Origin: Lachnospiraceae bacterium
GTDB taxonomy: Bacteria > Bacillota > Clostridia > Lachnospirales > Lachnospiraceae
Reading direction: 5' to 3'
Assembly: GCA_031263035.1 (NCBI GenBank)
Contig: JAISGP010000070.1
Coordinates: 1 to 61,254, forward strand
DNA length: 61,254 bases
In this document: piece after piece, positions 17,849 through 27,216 of the stretch
Layout of the letters: each line of letters opens with the position of its first letter
How positions within the stretch are numbered: the stretch's first letter is position 1
The notes under the pieces: generated by a model
Database searches by the model: none
Told to the model about the DNA's origin: nothing
What the model saw: the letters and a program-made list of their open reading frames with translations, nothing else
Program-made: the position numbers and the translations under genes

Positions 17849-20435
17849 AGCTACTAAAAGAAAAAAAACGAATTCTACCAAAAAGAATTCTGTAAAGAAA
17901 ACTACCGGAAAAAAAGTCAATAACTCAAAGAAAAAAAATGACACAAATAATATGCTACCAACAGTTTTGTTGGTAATATCAGTCTGTATTTGTGTCCTTT
18001 TATATGCTGCAATTTTTGGCGTAGGAGGAAGCTTTGGAGATAAGATAGCTGCTTCGTTAACTAAAAATTTTGGATTTGTGGTTTATTTATTTCCGGTTGT
18101 TCTTTATATAGAACTAAGAAGTTTAATTTATCTTTTTACTTCATCTATTAGTGATACTGTTAGAAATAAATTAATTAAAAGAATTATTCTTATCTTAATA
18201 ACATACTTTTCTCTGGGACTTCTTATTTCTATTCTTGATAATGTAATTAAAACTAGAATTTCAGGACTATTATTTGATAATATATTTAATATATTGCAGC
18301 CTAGAATAGGTGTTATAGGTGTTCTTGTAGCAGACTTAGCCATTCTTACTATTTGCTTCTTTATTGCTACGGGGAATTTTGCCACATCTGAAGAAAAGAT
18401 TGCTAAAAGAGAGAAACTTGCAGCAATGCGTCGTGAAGAGAATGAGTTAAAGCGTAAAAAAAGAGAAGAACAACTTATGGCAGAGCGTTTGGCTCGTCAT
18501 GAAGAGAAGAAAAAACAGATTTCAGAAGCTCCAATTAAGGAAAGAAGTACAGGAAAGTTCTTTGATAATTTGATTCTTAAACCTAAAAATGAAGAAAAAG
18601 AACAAGTAAAAGAGAAAAGCGTGGAACCTAGTTTTTCTGATTCTAAAAATAAAAGTTTTGGATTTACTATGCCGGCTAAGGATGGACCGGTAATATCAGA
18701 AGGCTATGATGAATTAGGTGTTAATCCAAAAGATATTAATATTTCTGGTCTAAGGAGTCCTGCCGAAGAGATTAATAATAATTTAGATAATCATGTAATT
18801 AATAATGAAGAGCCTATTATTCTAGGGAAAGCCATTAATAATACTTCTCCAAATACTAAAAACAATGATTTATCTGGTGAAGCTCCAAAGGAAGAATTGG
18901 AAGATACTTCAAAAATCATTAAGGATGGTTCCGGAAAAGTTTCTAAGGTGAAGCAAAAACCCTATAAAACTCCACCTATAAATCTACTTGATTTACCTGA
19001 AAATTCTAAGATGGATAGTAAAGAAGATTTGCTTAATACTGCTAACAAATTAGTAAGCGTTCTTGCATCTTTTGGTGTTAATGTTAAGGTTACCAATATT
19101 TCTCAAGGACCTGTAATTACCAGATATGAACTCCAACCGGAAATTGGAGTAAAGGTAAGTAAAATACTTAGTCTTCAAGATGATATTAAATTAAATCTTG
19201 CAGCTAAAGATATAAGAATTGAGGCACCTATACCCGGTAAGGCAGCAGTAGGTATTGAACTTCAAAATAAAACGGATAGAGTTGTTTCTTTAAGAGAGAT
19301 TGTAGATTCAAAAGAGTTTAAGAAAAGTGGCTCAAAATTAGGATTTGCACTTGGGGAAGATTTATCAGGTAAAATCATAATTTCGGATATTAATAAAATG
19401 CCTCATCTTCTTATAGCCGGACAGACAGGATCTGGAAAATCCGTATGTATTAACACTATTATAATGAGTTTAATATATAAATATAGTCCAAAGCAAGTTA
19501 GATTACTTATGATTGACCCTAAGGTAGTTGAGTTATCAGTATATAATGGTATACCTCATTTGCTATCTCCGGTTGTAACAAATCCTACCAAGGCTATCGG
19601 AGTGCTACAGTGGGCAGTTAAGGAAATGCTTCAAAGATTTAAAAAATTTGAGGCTGTAGGTTCTAGGGATTTAAAAGGATATAATGATAAAATTAAAGGT
19701 ACTGTTGACGAAGAAGGTAATCCGGTAGATGAATTACCTCAAATAGTAATAATAGTTGATGAGCTTTCTGACTTAATGATGGTAGCTGGCAATGAAGTAG
19801 AAGATGCGATTATTAGATTAACACAACTTGCCAGAGCTGCAGGACTTCATTTGATTATTGCCACTCAAAGACCTTCTGTAAATGTTATTACAGGACTTAT
19901 TAAAGCAAATGTACCAAGTAGAATTGCATTTGCAGTTAGTTCAGGTGTTGACTCAAGAACAATTCTAGATATGAATGGTGCGGAAAAACTACTAGGTAAA
20001 GGAGATATGCTGTATTTTCCAACAGGTATTCCTAAACCAATTCGTATACAAGGTGCTTTTGTTTCTGATAAGGAAGTTGAGCGAGTTACAGAGTATTTAA
20101 AAGAAAATTATCCTCTTATTCCTAGTGATGATGAAGGAGAAGAAGATACTACCGGTCCAACAGGTCAAGTAGATTTAAGTTCTTTTATGGATGGCTTTGA
20201 AAAGAAAGAAGATGATGATAAGGATCCTTATTATGCCGAAGCAGGAAGAACTATAATATCTAGTGAAAAGGCTTCAATTGGTATGCTTCAAAGAAAATTT
20301 AGGATTGGTTTTAATAGGGCAGCAAGGATTATGGATCAATTAAATATGGAAGGCGTTGTAGGTGGCGAAGAAGGAACAAAGCCGCGAAAAATACTTATGG
20401 ATTTGAATCAATTTGAAGAAAGTCTTAAAAAATAA
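17841..20435 (+). CDS. ftsK: DNA translocase FtsK/SpoIIIE
   Basis: About 864 residues. A very basic N-terminal tail precedes four membrane helices (about 40-180), then a charged coiled linker rich in Lys/Glu, the motor domain and the C-terminal gamma winged-helix domain that reads oriented chromosome sequences. Walker A GQTGSGKSV is near residue 527, Walker B IVIIVDELSD follows, then the ATQRPSVNVITG segment. The protein moves chromosome DNA through the septum at division (or into a forespore if the organism sporulates). I chose ATG 17841 after GAGGAG over ATG 17829. Confidence 0.95.
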   Translation: MPKATKRKKTNSTKKNSVKKTTGKKVNNSKKKNDTNNMLPTVLLVISVCICVLLYAAIFGVGGSFGDKIAASLTKNFGFVVYLFPVVLYIELRSLIYLFTSSISDTVRNKLIKRIILILITYFSLGLLISILDNVIKTRISGLLFDNIFNILQPRIGVIGVLVADLAILTICFFIATGNFATSEEKIAKREKLAAMRREENELKRKKREEQLMAERLARHEEKKKQISEAPIKERSTGKFFDNLILKPKNEEKEQVKEKSVEPSFSDSKNKSFGFTMPAKDGPVISEGYDELGVNPKDINISGLRSPAEEINNNLDNHVINNEEPIILGKAINNTSPNTKNNDLSGEAPKEELEDTSKIIKDGSGKVSKVKQKPYKTPPINLLDLPENSKMDSKEDLLNTANKLVSVLASFGVNVKVTNISQGPVITRYELQPEIGVKVSKILSLQDDIKLNLAAKDIRIEAPIPGKAAVGIELQNKTDRVVSLREIVDSKEFKKSGSKLGFALGEDLSGKIIISDINKMPHLLIAGQTGSGKSVCINTIIMSLIYKYSPKQVRLLMIDPKVVELSVYNGIPHLLSPVVTNPTKAIGVLQWAVKEMLQRFKKFEAVGSRDLKGYNDKIKGTVDEEGNPVDELPQIVIIVDELSDLMMVAGNEVEDAIIRLTQLARAAGLHLIIATQRPSVNVITGLIKANVPSRIAFAVSSGVDSRTILDMNGAEKLLGKGDMLYFPTGIPKPIRIQGAFVSDKEVERVTEYLKENYPLIPSDDEGEEDTTGPTGQVDLSSFMDGFEKKEDDDKDPYYAEAGRTIISSEKASIGMLQRKFRIGFNRAARIMDQLNMEGVVGGEEGTKPRKILMDLNQFEESLKK

Positions 20436-20675
20436 AAAACTTACTCAATTGGTCATATATAATATTTGCTAATGAGTATTTGATTTTTTACTTTTAATTT
20501 ATTGAAACCTATAATCTTTTGGTTAAAAAAATAATTTACATTGAAATATTATACCGTGATATTTAAAATGTATAAAGTCAGGGCACTAGCCTTTATGTGT
20601 TATTTTAATTGTTGTTTAGCTTTTTAAGCTTAACATAAATGTAACTTTAAATTTTAAATTTTGGAGGAAGCAAAC
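20436..20675 (+). promoter_or_regulatory. fhs promoter and leader
   Basis: TTGAAA at 20541-20546, 17 bases, TAAAAT at 20564-20569 gives a predicted leader of about 100 bases. The leader can fold: TTTATG-tg-TTA pairs with TAACATAAA around an inner hairpin GTT-t-AGCTT / AAGCT-t-AAC (about 20616-20636). It does not match the THF riboswitch pattern as I know it. Confidence 0.45.
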
Positions 20676-22346
20676 GTGAAAACAGACATTCAAATTGCCC
20701 AAGAAGCTACTATGTTACCAATCGGAGAAGTTGCTAAAGTATCTGGTATTGAGGGAAATGACCTTGAATACTATGGAAAGTATAAGGCAAAATTATCTGA
20801 TGATCTTTGGAACAAAATCAAAGATAAAAAAGATGGAAAGTTAGTTTTAGTTACTGCAATTAATCCAACACCAGCAGGTGAAGGAAAAACAACTACAACT
20901 GTTGGATTAGGTGAAGCAATGTCTAAATTAGGCAAAAATGCTATTATTGCATTACGTGAGCCTTCTCTTGGACCATGTTTTGGTATAAAAGGTGGAGCTG
21001 CAGGTGGTGGCTATGCTCAAGTAGTTCCTATGGAAGACTTAAATCTTCACTTTACAGGAGATTTTCATGCTATAACATCTGCAAATAATTTACTTGCAGC
21101 TTTATTAGATAATCATATTCAACAAGGAAATGCACTTGGCATTGACCCTCGTCAAGTTGTCTGGAAACGTTGTGAGGATATGAATGATAGAGCTCTTAGA
21201 AATATTGTTGTAGGTCTTGGAAGTAAAGGTGATGGAATGGTTAGAGAAGATCATTTCGTTATCACTGTTGCTTCAGAGATAATGGCTATTCTTTGTTTAG
21301 CAGAGAATATTACAGACTTAAAAGAAAGACTTGGAAGAATAATTGTAGCTTATAACTTTAAAGGAGAGCCAGTTACAGCTAAAGAATTAAATGCTGTAGG
21401 TTCAATGGCAGCTTTACTTAAAGATGCTTTAAAACCAAATATTATTCAAACTTTAGAGAATACACCAGCCCTAGTTCACGGTGGTCCATTTGCAAATATT
21501 GCTCATGGTTGTAACTCGGTTCGTGCTACAAGAACAGCTTTAAAACTTGCTGATATTACAATTACTGAAGCTGGATTTGGTGCAGACTTAGGTGCTGAAA
21601 AGTTCCTTGATATTAAATGTAGAATGGCAGGTTTAAAACCAGATGCAGTAGTACTTGTTGCTACAGTTAGAGCTTTGAAATATAACGGTGGTGTTCCTAA
21701 AACTGAACTTGAAAAAGAAAATTTAGAAGCTTTAAAAGCCGGAATTGTTAATCTTGAAAAACATATTGAAAATATTCAAAAATATGATGTACCTGTAGTT
21801 GTAACATTAAACTCATTTACATCTGATACAGAAGCTGAATATAAGTTCGTAAAAGATTTTGTAGAAGCAAAAGGATGCGAATTTGCACTTTCAGAAGTAT
21901 GGGCAAAAGGTGGCGAAGGTGGAATTGCCTTAGCAAATAAAGTATTAGATACCTTAGAGAATAAAGAAAGTCATTTCCATACTTTATATCCAGATTCTTT
22001 ATCTCTAAAAGAGAAGATTGAAACAATTTCAAAAGAAATTTATGGAGCAAGAGGTGTTGTATACGAGCCATCTGCTGAAAAACAAATTAAAAAGCTTGAA
22101 GAATTAGGATTTAAAGATTTCCCAATTTGCATGGCTAAAAATCAATATTCACTTTCTGATGATCAAAAGAAACTTGGACGTCCAACGGATTTTGATATTC
22201 ACATTAGAGACGTATATGTAAGTGCAGGTGCAGGATTTGTTGTTGCATTAACCGGTGCGATTATGACTATGCCTGGATTACCTAAGGTTCCGGCTGCAAA
22301 TAATATTGATGTAGACGAAAATGGAACCATTACAGGTTTGTTTTAA
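20676..22346 (+). CDS. fhs: Formate-tetrahydrofolate ligase
   Basis: ATP-dependent formation of 10-formyl-THF from formate and THF, a central one-carbon step in anaerobes. From the GTG at 20676 the product is 556 residues, the classic length. The P-loop-like [17 protein letters not shown] and the downstream [19 protein letters not shown] are intact. The TTG at 20661 is rejected because GGAGGA (20663-20668) lies inside the extension and is correctly spaced for GTG 20676. folD follows after 35 bases, so the two act together in purine, formyl-Met or acetogenic-type one-carbon supply. Confidence 0.97.
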   Translation: MKTDIQIAQEATMLPIGEVAKVSGIEGNDLEYYGKYKAKLSDDLWNKIKDKKDGKLVLVTAINPTPAGEGKTTTTVGLGEAMSKLGKNAIIALREPSLGPCFGIKGGAAGGGYAQVVPMEDLNLHFTGDFHAITSANNLLAALLDNHIQQGNALGIDPRQVVWKRCEDMNDRALRNIVVGLGSKGDGMVREDHFVITVASEIMAILCLAENITDLKERLGRIIVAYNFKGEPVTAKELNAVGSMAALLKDALKPNIIQTLENTPALVHGGPFANIAHGCNSVRATRTALKLADITITEAGFGADLGAEKFLDIKCRMAGLKPDAVVLVATVRALKYNGGVPKTELEKENLEALKAGIVNLEKHIENIQKYDVPVVVTLNSFTSDTEAEYKFVKDFVEAKGCEFALSEVWAKGGEGGIALANKVLDTLENKESHFHTLYPDSLSLKEKIETISKEIYGARGVVYEPSAEKQIKKLEELGFKDFPICMAKNQYSLSDDQKKLGRPTDFDIHIRDVYVSAGAGFVVALTGAIMTMPGLPKVPAANNIDVDENGTITGLF

Positions 22347-22381
22347 AAAGAAATAAAGTTATTTAAGGAAGAAGAGAGATA

Positions 22382-23236
22382 ATGCCTAAAATTTTAGACG
22401 GAAAAAAAGTTGCAGAAGAAATTAGAAATGAAGTTAAGTTAGAGGTAAGTGAACTAAGAAAAAAAGGAATTAATATTACTTTAGCAGTTATTCAGGTTGG
22501 AGATAACCCTGCCTCTTCAGTATATGTTAAAAATAAAAGAAGAGATTGCGAAAGATGCAATATAGATTCAAAGAGTTATGAATTACCGGAAGACGTTAGT
22601 CAAGGAGAATTATTATCCTTAATTGAAGATTTAAATAATGATACTGATGTTAATGGTATTTTAGTTCAATTACCTTTACCTGCTCATATTAATGAACAAT
22701 TAGTAATTGAAAGTATTTCACCAATAAAAGATGTAGACGGTTTTCATCCTGAAAACTTAGGAAGATTAGTTATTGGCGATGATGGATTTGTTCCTTGTAC
22801 CCCGGCAGGTATAATTGAACTTTTAAAACGTTCTGGAATAGACATTGCTAAAAAGGAATGTGTTGTTATTGGAAGAAGTAATATAGTTGGTAAACCATTA
22901 GCTATGTTATTGCTTCGTGAAAATGGAACTGTTACAGTTGCACACTCTAAAACTAGATATCTTAAAAGAGTTTGCAAAAGGGCTGATATTTTAATTGCTG
23001 CAATTGGTAAGCAAGAATTAATAGATAAAAGTTATTTAAAAAAGGGTGCTGTTGTTGTTGATGTTGGAATAAATCGAAATGATTTAGGAAAACTTGTTGG
23101 AGATGTTAATTTTGGTGATGTTTCTGATACTGTATCTGCCATTTCTCCTGTTCCAGGAGGAGTTGGTCCTATGACTAGAGCAATGCTTTTAGTTAATTGT
23201 ATTAAGGCTACCAAAATTCAGGAAGGTACTATGTAA
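22382..23236 (+). CDS. folD: Bifunctional methylene-THF dehydrogenase / methenyl-THF cyclohydrolase
   Basis: 284 residues, typical FolD. The active-site region is SVYVKNKRRDCER with its Lys and Tyr; GILVQLPLP, the PCTPAGIIELL block and GRSNIVGKPLAMLLL (nucleotide binding) are present, ending in PVPGGVGPMTRAMLL. It interconverts 10-formyl-THF and 5,10-methylene-THF, directly using the product of fhs. AAGGAAGAAGAG precedes the ATG. The stop overlaps the start of the next gene (TAATG). Confidence 0.96.
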   Translation: MPKILDGKKVAEEIRNEVKLEVSELRKKGINITLAVIQVGDNPASSVYVKNKRRDCERCNIDSKSYELPEDVSQGELLSLIEDLNNDTDVNGILVQLPLPAHINEQLVIESISPIKDVDGFHPENLGRLVIGDDGFVPCTPAGIIELLKRSGIDIAKKECVVIGRSNIVGKPLAMLLLRENGTVTVAHSKTRYLKRVCKRADILIAAIGKQELIDKSYLKKGAVVVDVGINRNDLGKLVGDVNFGDVSDTVSAISPVPGGVGPMTRAMLLVNCIKATKIQEGTM

Positions 23237-24396
23237 TGAGATGCAAGTATTGCCGAAGAGAAATACCGGATGATTCAGTCAGGTGTCCCTTTTGTGGAAG
23301 GGATATATTTGTTGTGCCTGATTATAATCCTACTGATGAGCTGATACAGCAGGAAATCAGAGAAGGTATTGAAAATACCGCAAATATTAATTTATATGAT
23401 AGTAACCATAAAAGTCAAAAGTCTAATACAGATGATTATGAGAGAGAGCGTCGAAGAAAGAGAAAACTAGCTATAAAAAAAGAAAAGCTACGTAAAAAGA
23501 AAATTAGACGTAGAATTCTTTTGGGAAGTTTTTTCTTGATTTTAGTTGCTGCATTTGTGATTATATTTAATTTCTCATACTCAGGTTATGTTAGACGTGG
23601 CGATAGTGCTACTAAAAAAGGTAATTATTCTAAGGCAATACAGTTATATAATAAAGCAATAAGCAAAAATGGCGAGAAGGCATCAGCTTACGTAGGTCTA
23701 TCAAATGTATATATTATACTGGATAAGGACACAAAAGCAGAAGATGTTTATTTAAATGCCATAGAGAAGTATCCTAAAAGTGCTCCGATTTATAAAGCTT
23801 TATTTAAATTCTATATACGAGTTGATGATACAATGAGTATTCCAAATGTATTAGAAGATGCTCCACTTAAGGTTCAGGAAAAACTTGATGAATATAGAGT
23901 TAAGAAACCTTCATATTCTCTTGATGATGAAAAGACATTTGATGATGTGCAACAAGTTACATTAGATGCTTCTAAAGGTTGTAAAATTTATTATACAACA
24001 GATGGAACTGATCCAACTTTTGATAGTAAGGTATATAAAGAACCAATTCAATTAAATGAAGGGGATACAGTAGTTACTGCATTTGCAGCTAATAGTAAAA
24101 ATATTCCCAGTAGAATTGTTTCAAGAACCTATAAGGTTAAATTCCCTATTACACCTGCACCGGCAGTTAGTCCTTCTACAGGTCAGTATAGTGTAGAAAC
24201 TAATATTGAAATAGATGTTCCAAGTGGATATACGGCTTATTATACAACTGATGAAACAGATCCTACAGAGAACTCTACAAAATATGAAAAACCTTTTAAA
24301 ATGCCTAAAGGAGAAACTATTGTAAAAGCTGTTCTTGTTTCAAAAGATGGCAGACTTAGTGATATTACAACAAGAAATTATACCTTAAATGAATAA
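23236..24396 (+). CDS. Zinc-ribbon, membrane-anchored TPR protein with two chitobiase C-terminal-type repeats
   Basis: 386 residues. A cytosolic zinc ribbon uses C3, C6, C17 and C20. A highly basic stretch (about 70-93) leads into one membrane helix (94-112). Outside there is a TPR-like region (about 119-190) and then two related beta domains (about 214-300 and 302-386). Each beta domain carries YYTTDGTDPTFDS or YYTTDETDPTENS, the pattern of chitobiase/hexosaminidase C-terminal-type domains. Function unknown; the layout suggests sensing or scaffolding at the cell envelope. It is coupled to folD by a one-base overlap and ends at a terminator. Confidence 0.75.
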   Translation: MRCKYCRREIPDDSVRCPFCGRDIFVVPDYNPTDELIQQEIREGIENTANINLYDSNHKSQKSNTDDYERERRRKRKLAIKKEKLRKKKIRRRILLGSFFLILVAAFVIIFNFSYSGYVRRGDSATKKGNYSKAIQLYNKAISKNGEKASAYVGLSNVYIILDKDTKAEDVYLNAIEKYPKSAPIYKALFKFYIRVDDTMSIPNVLEDAPLKVQEKLDEYRVKKPSYSLDDEKTFDDVQQVTLDASKGCKIYYTTDGTDPTFDSKVYKEPIQLNEGDTVVTAFAANSKNIPSRIVSRTYKVKFPITPAPAVSPSTGQYSVETNIEIDVPSGYTAYYTTDETDPTENSTKYEKPFKMPKGETIVKAVLVSKDGRLSDITTRNYTLNE

Positions 24397-24408
24397 AATT
24401 ATAATTTG

Positions 24409-24438
24409 ACCTTCATAGTTTTACTATGAAGGTTTTTC
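24409..24438 (+). terminator. Intrinsic terminator after the folD operon
   Basis: ACCTTCATAG and CTATGAAGGT pair perfectly around a five-base loop and are followed by TTTTTCT. Confidence 0.88.
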
Positions 24439-24626
24439 TATAAAGAGATTTAATTGTGGAAATTAAAATAAAGATTGGATTAAAACTATATAAGTAAACT
24501 CTATTTTATAGATATTTTTTATACTAGATATTTAAAGTTGAAAATATTCCGATTGTATATTTTCATAACAAAATAGATGAATTGTTGACATACAGAACAG
24601 TAATTTATCAAAGTTATGAATTTAAC

Positions 24627-24655
24627 TTGCTTGTTGATTTTTCCTATGATATAAT
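24627..24655 (+). promoter_or_regulatory. Promoter of nfnAB
   Basis: A perfect TATAAT (24650-24655) is preceded at 17 bases by TTGCTT (24627-24632), a weak -35. Transcription would begin near 24662 and give a leader of about 120 bases. Confidence 0.5.
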
Positions 24656-24690
24656 GAAAAATATATCAAACAAATAGTCATTTTTAGCGG

Positions 24691-24717
24691 ATTGTACTGA
24701 TAAATGTACAATTTTTT
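24691..24717 (+). promoter_or_regulatory. Palindrome with U-run in the nfnAB leader
   Basis: ATTGTAC (24691-24697) pairs with GTACAAT (24706-24712) around an eight-base loop, and the 3' arm runs into TTTTTT. It could be a weak attenuator or, as DNA, an operator for a regulator. Confidence 0.4.
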
Positions 24718-24781
24718 CATTGCTTAAATTACTGTGTTAAAGTAAAATTGTATTAACATTAAAACAAGGGAGGAAAGTGTT

Positions 24782-25669
24782 ATGTATAAGATTGTTAAAG
24801 CCGAGAAATTGGCAGACAAGATTTACCTTATGGATGTGGTTGCACCTAGAGTTGCTACTCACTGTGAACCAGGTGAATTTGTCATTGTAAAAATGGATGA
24901 GAAAGGTGAAAGAGTACCACTCACTATTTGCAATTTTGATCGTGAAAAGGGAACTATTACTATAGTTTTCCAGACTATCGGTGCCTCTACAACTAGAATG
25001 GCTGAATTAAAAGAAGGCGATTCATTTATGGATATTGTAGGACCTCTTGGTAATCCTTCAGAATTTGTACATGAGGATTTAGAAGTACTCAAAAAGAAGA
25101 AAATGCTTTTTGTTGGTGGTGGAGTTGGGGCTGCACCAGTGTTACCTCAAGTTAAATGGTTACACGAACATGGTATTGACGTTGATGTAATTATTGGAGC
25201 TAAAAACAAAGAAATGCTTATTCTTGAGGATGAATTCAAGGCTGTATCAGGTAATTATTATCCATGTACTGATGATGGTAGTTACGGATGGAATGGAATG
25301 GTTACAACTAAAATCGAGGATTTAGTTTCACAAGGCATTAAGTATGATGAATGTGTTGCTATTGGACCTATGATTATGATGAAATTCTGTTGCCTTCTTA
25401 CTAAGAAACTTGAGATTCCAACAATTGTTAGTATGAACCCTATCATGGTTGATGGAACTGGTATGTGTGGAGCATGTCGTCTTCATGTTGGAGATGAGAT
25501 TAAATTCGCATGTGTTGATGGTCCAGAATTTGACGGACATCTTATCAATTTCGATGAAGCTATGAAGAGACAAGCTATTTATAAGACAGAAGAAGGTCGT
25601 AAAATGCTTGAGTTACAAGAGGGAGATACACATCATGGTGGATGTGGAGTTTGCGGAGGTGACAAATAA
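24782..25669 (+). CDS. nfnA: NADH-dependent ferredoxin:NADP+ oxidoreductase subunit A
   Basis: 295 residues with a ferredoxin-NADP reductase fold. The FAD region is at the N-terminus (VPLTICNFD); an NAD-binding FVGGGVGAAPVLPQ lies near residues 111-124. The C-terminal Fe-S region has GMCGACRLHVG, a later Cys in FACVDGPEF, and a final CGVCGG. Together with NfnB it forms the flavin-bifurcating transhydrogenase that links NADH, NADPH and ferredoxin. Homologues are often mislabelled as sulfide dehydrogenase or glutamate synthase parts. A strong GGGAGG site precedes the ATG. The stop overlaps nfnB by one base. Confidence 0.9.
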   Translation: MYKIVKAEKLADKIYLMDVVAPRVATHCEPGEFVIVKMDEKGERVPLTICNFDREKGTITIVFQTIGASTTRMAELKEGDSFMDIVGPLGNPSEFVHEDLEVLKKKKMLFVGGGVGAAPVLPQVKWLHEHGIDVDVIIGAKNKEMLILEDEFKAVSGNYYPCTDDGSYGWNGMVTTKIEDLVSQGIKYDECVAIGPMIMMKFCCLLTKKLEIPTIVSMNPIMVDGTGMCGACRLHVGDEIKFACVDGPEFDGHLINFDEAMKRQAIYKTEEGRKMLELQEGDTHHGGCGVCGGDK

Positions 25670-27057
25670 TGGCAGATGTATTAAAAAGAATTCCTGTAAG
25701 AGAACAAGAACCAAAGGTTAGAGCAACTAATTTCGAAGAAGTTAGTTATGGATATAATAAAGAAGAAGCTATGGAAGAGGCTACACGTTGTATTAATTGT
25801 AAAAATGCAAAATGTATAGGTGGATGCCCGGTTTCAATTAACATTCCTGGATTTATTGAAGCGGTTAAAAATGGAGATTTTGAAAAGGCTTATGAAGTAA
25901 TTGGAGAATCATCATCACTTCCAGCTGTATGTGGTCGTGTATGTCCACAAGAAACTCAATGTGAAGAAAGATGTATTAGAGGTCTTAAAGGTGATCCAGT
26001 TTCAATTGGTAAACTTGAAAGATTTGTTGCAGATTATGCTCTTGAAAACAATGTTATGCCAAAGAAAGCCGAAAAGCTTAATGGTAAAAAGGTTGCTGTA
26101 ATAGGTGCCGGTCCTGCCGGATTATCTTGTGCCGGTGACCTTGCTAAATTAGGATATGATGTAACAGTATTTGAAGCTCTTCATAAACTTGGTGGTGTAT
26201 TAGTTTACGGTATTCCTGAATTCCGTCTTCCTAAAGATAAGGTTGTTGCTAAGGAAATTGAAAAAGTTAAAGAATTAGGTGTTAAGTTTGAGACTGACGT
26301 TGTAATTGGTAAATCTACAACTATAGATCAATTAATTGACGATGAAGGTTTCCAAGCAGTATTTATTGGTTCTGGTGCCGGTCTTCCAATGTTTATGGGA
26401 ATACCAGGAGAAACTGCTAATGGAGTATTCTCTGCAAATGAATTCCTTACAAGATCTAACTTAATGAAAGCTTTTGATGAAAGCTATGATACACCAATTA
26501 AACGTGGTAAAAAAGTTGCCGTTGTTGGTGGTGGTAACGTTGCAATGGATGCTGCCAGAACAGCTCTTCGTCTTGGAGCAGAAGTACATATTGTTTATAG
26601 AAGAAGTGAAGAAGAGTTACCTGCCAGAGTTGAAGAAGTTCACCATGCTAAAGAAGAAGGTATTATTTTTAATCTTCTTACTAATCCAACAGAGATTCTT
26701 GTTGATGATAAGGGTAATGTAACTGGAATGAAGGTTATTAAAATGGAACTTGGTGAGCCAGATGCATCTGGAAGAAGAAGACCTGTTGCAATTCCAGGAT
26801 CTGAATTTGAAATTGAATGTGATACAGTTATTATGTCACTTGGAACTTCTCCAAACCCACTTATTGCATCAACAACGAAGAACCTTGATACAAATAAATG
26901 GAAATGTATAGTAGCAGAAGAGGATAATGGTCAAACATCAAAAGCAGGAGTATTTGCCGGTGGTGATGCTGTTACAGGAGCTGCAACAGTTATTTTAGCT
27001 ATGGGTGCAGGACGTGCCGGAGCTAAAGGTATTGATGAATACCTAGCAGATAAATAA
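25669..27057 (+). CDS. nfnB: NADH-dependent ferredoxin:NADP+ oxidoreductase subunit B (glutamate synthase small-chain-like)
   Basis: 462 residues. The N-terminus holds two [4Fe-4S] sites (CINCKNAKCIGGCP and CGRVCPQETQCEERC). An FAD-binding AVIGAGPAGLSCAGDL follows, then an NADPH-binding VVGGGNVAMDAARTALR. In the Nfn complex this subunit carries the bifurcating FAD and the ferredoxin-side clusters. Its pairing with nfnA by a TAATG overlap supports Nfn rather than a true glutamate synthase; no large glutamate synthase subunit is nearby. It ends the operon at a terminator. Confidence 0.9.
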   Translation: MADVLKRIPVREQEPKVRATNFEEVSYGYNKEEAMEEATRCINCKNAKCIGGCPVSINIPGFIEAVKNGDFEKAYEVIGESSSLPAVCGRVCPQETQCEERCIRGLKGDPVSIGKLERFVADYALENNVMPKKAEKLNGKKVAVIGAGPAGLSCAGDLAKLGYDVTVFEALHKLGGVLVYGIPEFRLPKDKVVAKEIEKVKELGVKFETDVVIGKSTTIDQLIDDEGFQAVFIGSGAGLPMFMGIPGETANGVFSANEFLTRSNLMKAFDESYDTPIKRGKKVAVVGGGNVAMDAARTALRLGAEVHIVYRRSEEELPARVEEVHHAKEEGIIFNLLTNPTEILVDDKGNVTGMKVIKMELGEPDASGRRRPVAIPGSEFEIECDTVIMSLGTSPNPLIASTTKNLDTNKWKCIVAEEDNGQTSKAGVFAGGDAVTGAATVILAMGAGRAGAKGIDEYLADK

Positions 27058-27076
27058 AAAAGATTAGATTATTATA

Positions 27077-27117
27077 AAGTGATTTCAAGAAGATTATCTT
27101 TTTGAAATCACTTTTTT
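27077..27117 (+). terminator. Intrinsic terminator of nfnAB
   Basis: AAGTGATTTCAA and TTGAAATCACTT form a 12-bp stem, extended by AAGA/CTTT, and are followed by TTTTT. Confidence 0.9.
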
Positions 27118-27157
27118 GTGAGATTAGATATTATTTTAGCTTAATAAAATGTTCTTC

Positions 27158-27186
27158 TTGACCTTACATCTTTTTTGATATAAAGT
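27158..27186 (+). promoter_or_regulatory. Promoter for the YczE-type membrane gene
   Basis: TTGACC (27158-27163), 17 bases, TAAAGT (27181-27186); an overlapping TATAAA at 27179-27184 is an alternative -10. Confidence 0.5.
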
Positions 27187-27216
27187 TGTTACTATAGTCG
27201 CTTTGTGGAGGAAAAC

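Larger units (their letters stand above)
24397..24781 (+). other. 385-base intergenic stretch before nfnA
   Basis: No gene is supported. It contains a terminator (24409-24438), AT-rich sequence, a promoter (24627-24655) and a palindrome followed by a U-run in the leader (24691-24717). The strong GGGAGGAAAG ribosome binding site of nfnA is at the end. Confidence 0.6.

Noticed and set aside
25669-27057. Glutamate synthase small subunit
   Set aside because: No large subunit is present and the gene is coupled to an NfnA-type partner, so NfnB fits better.
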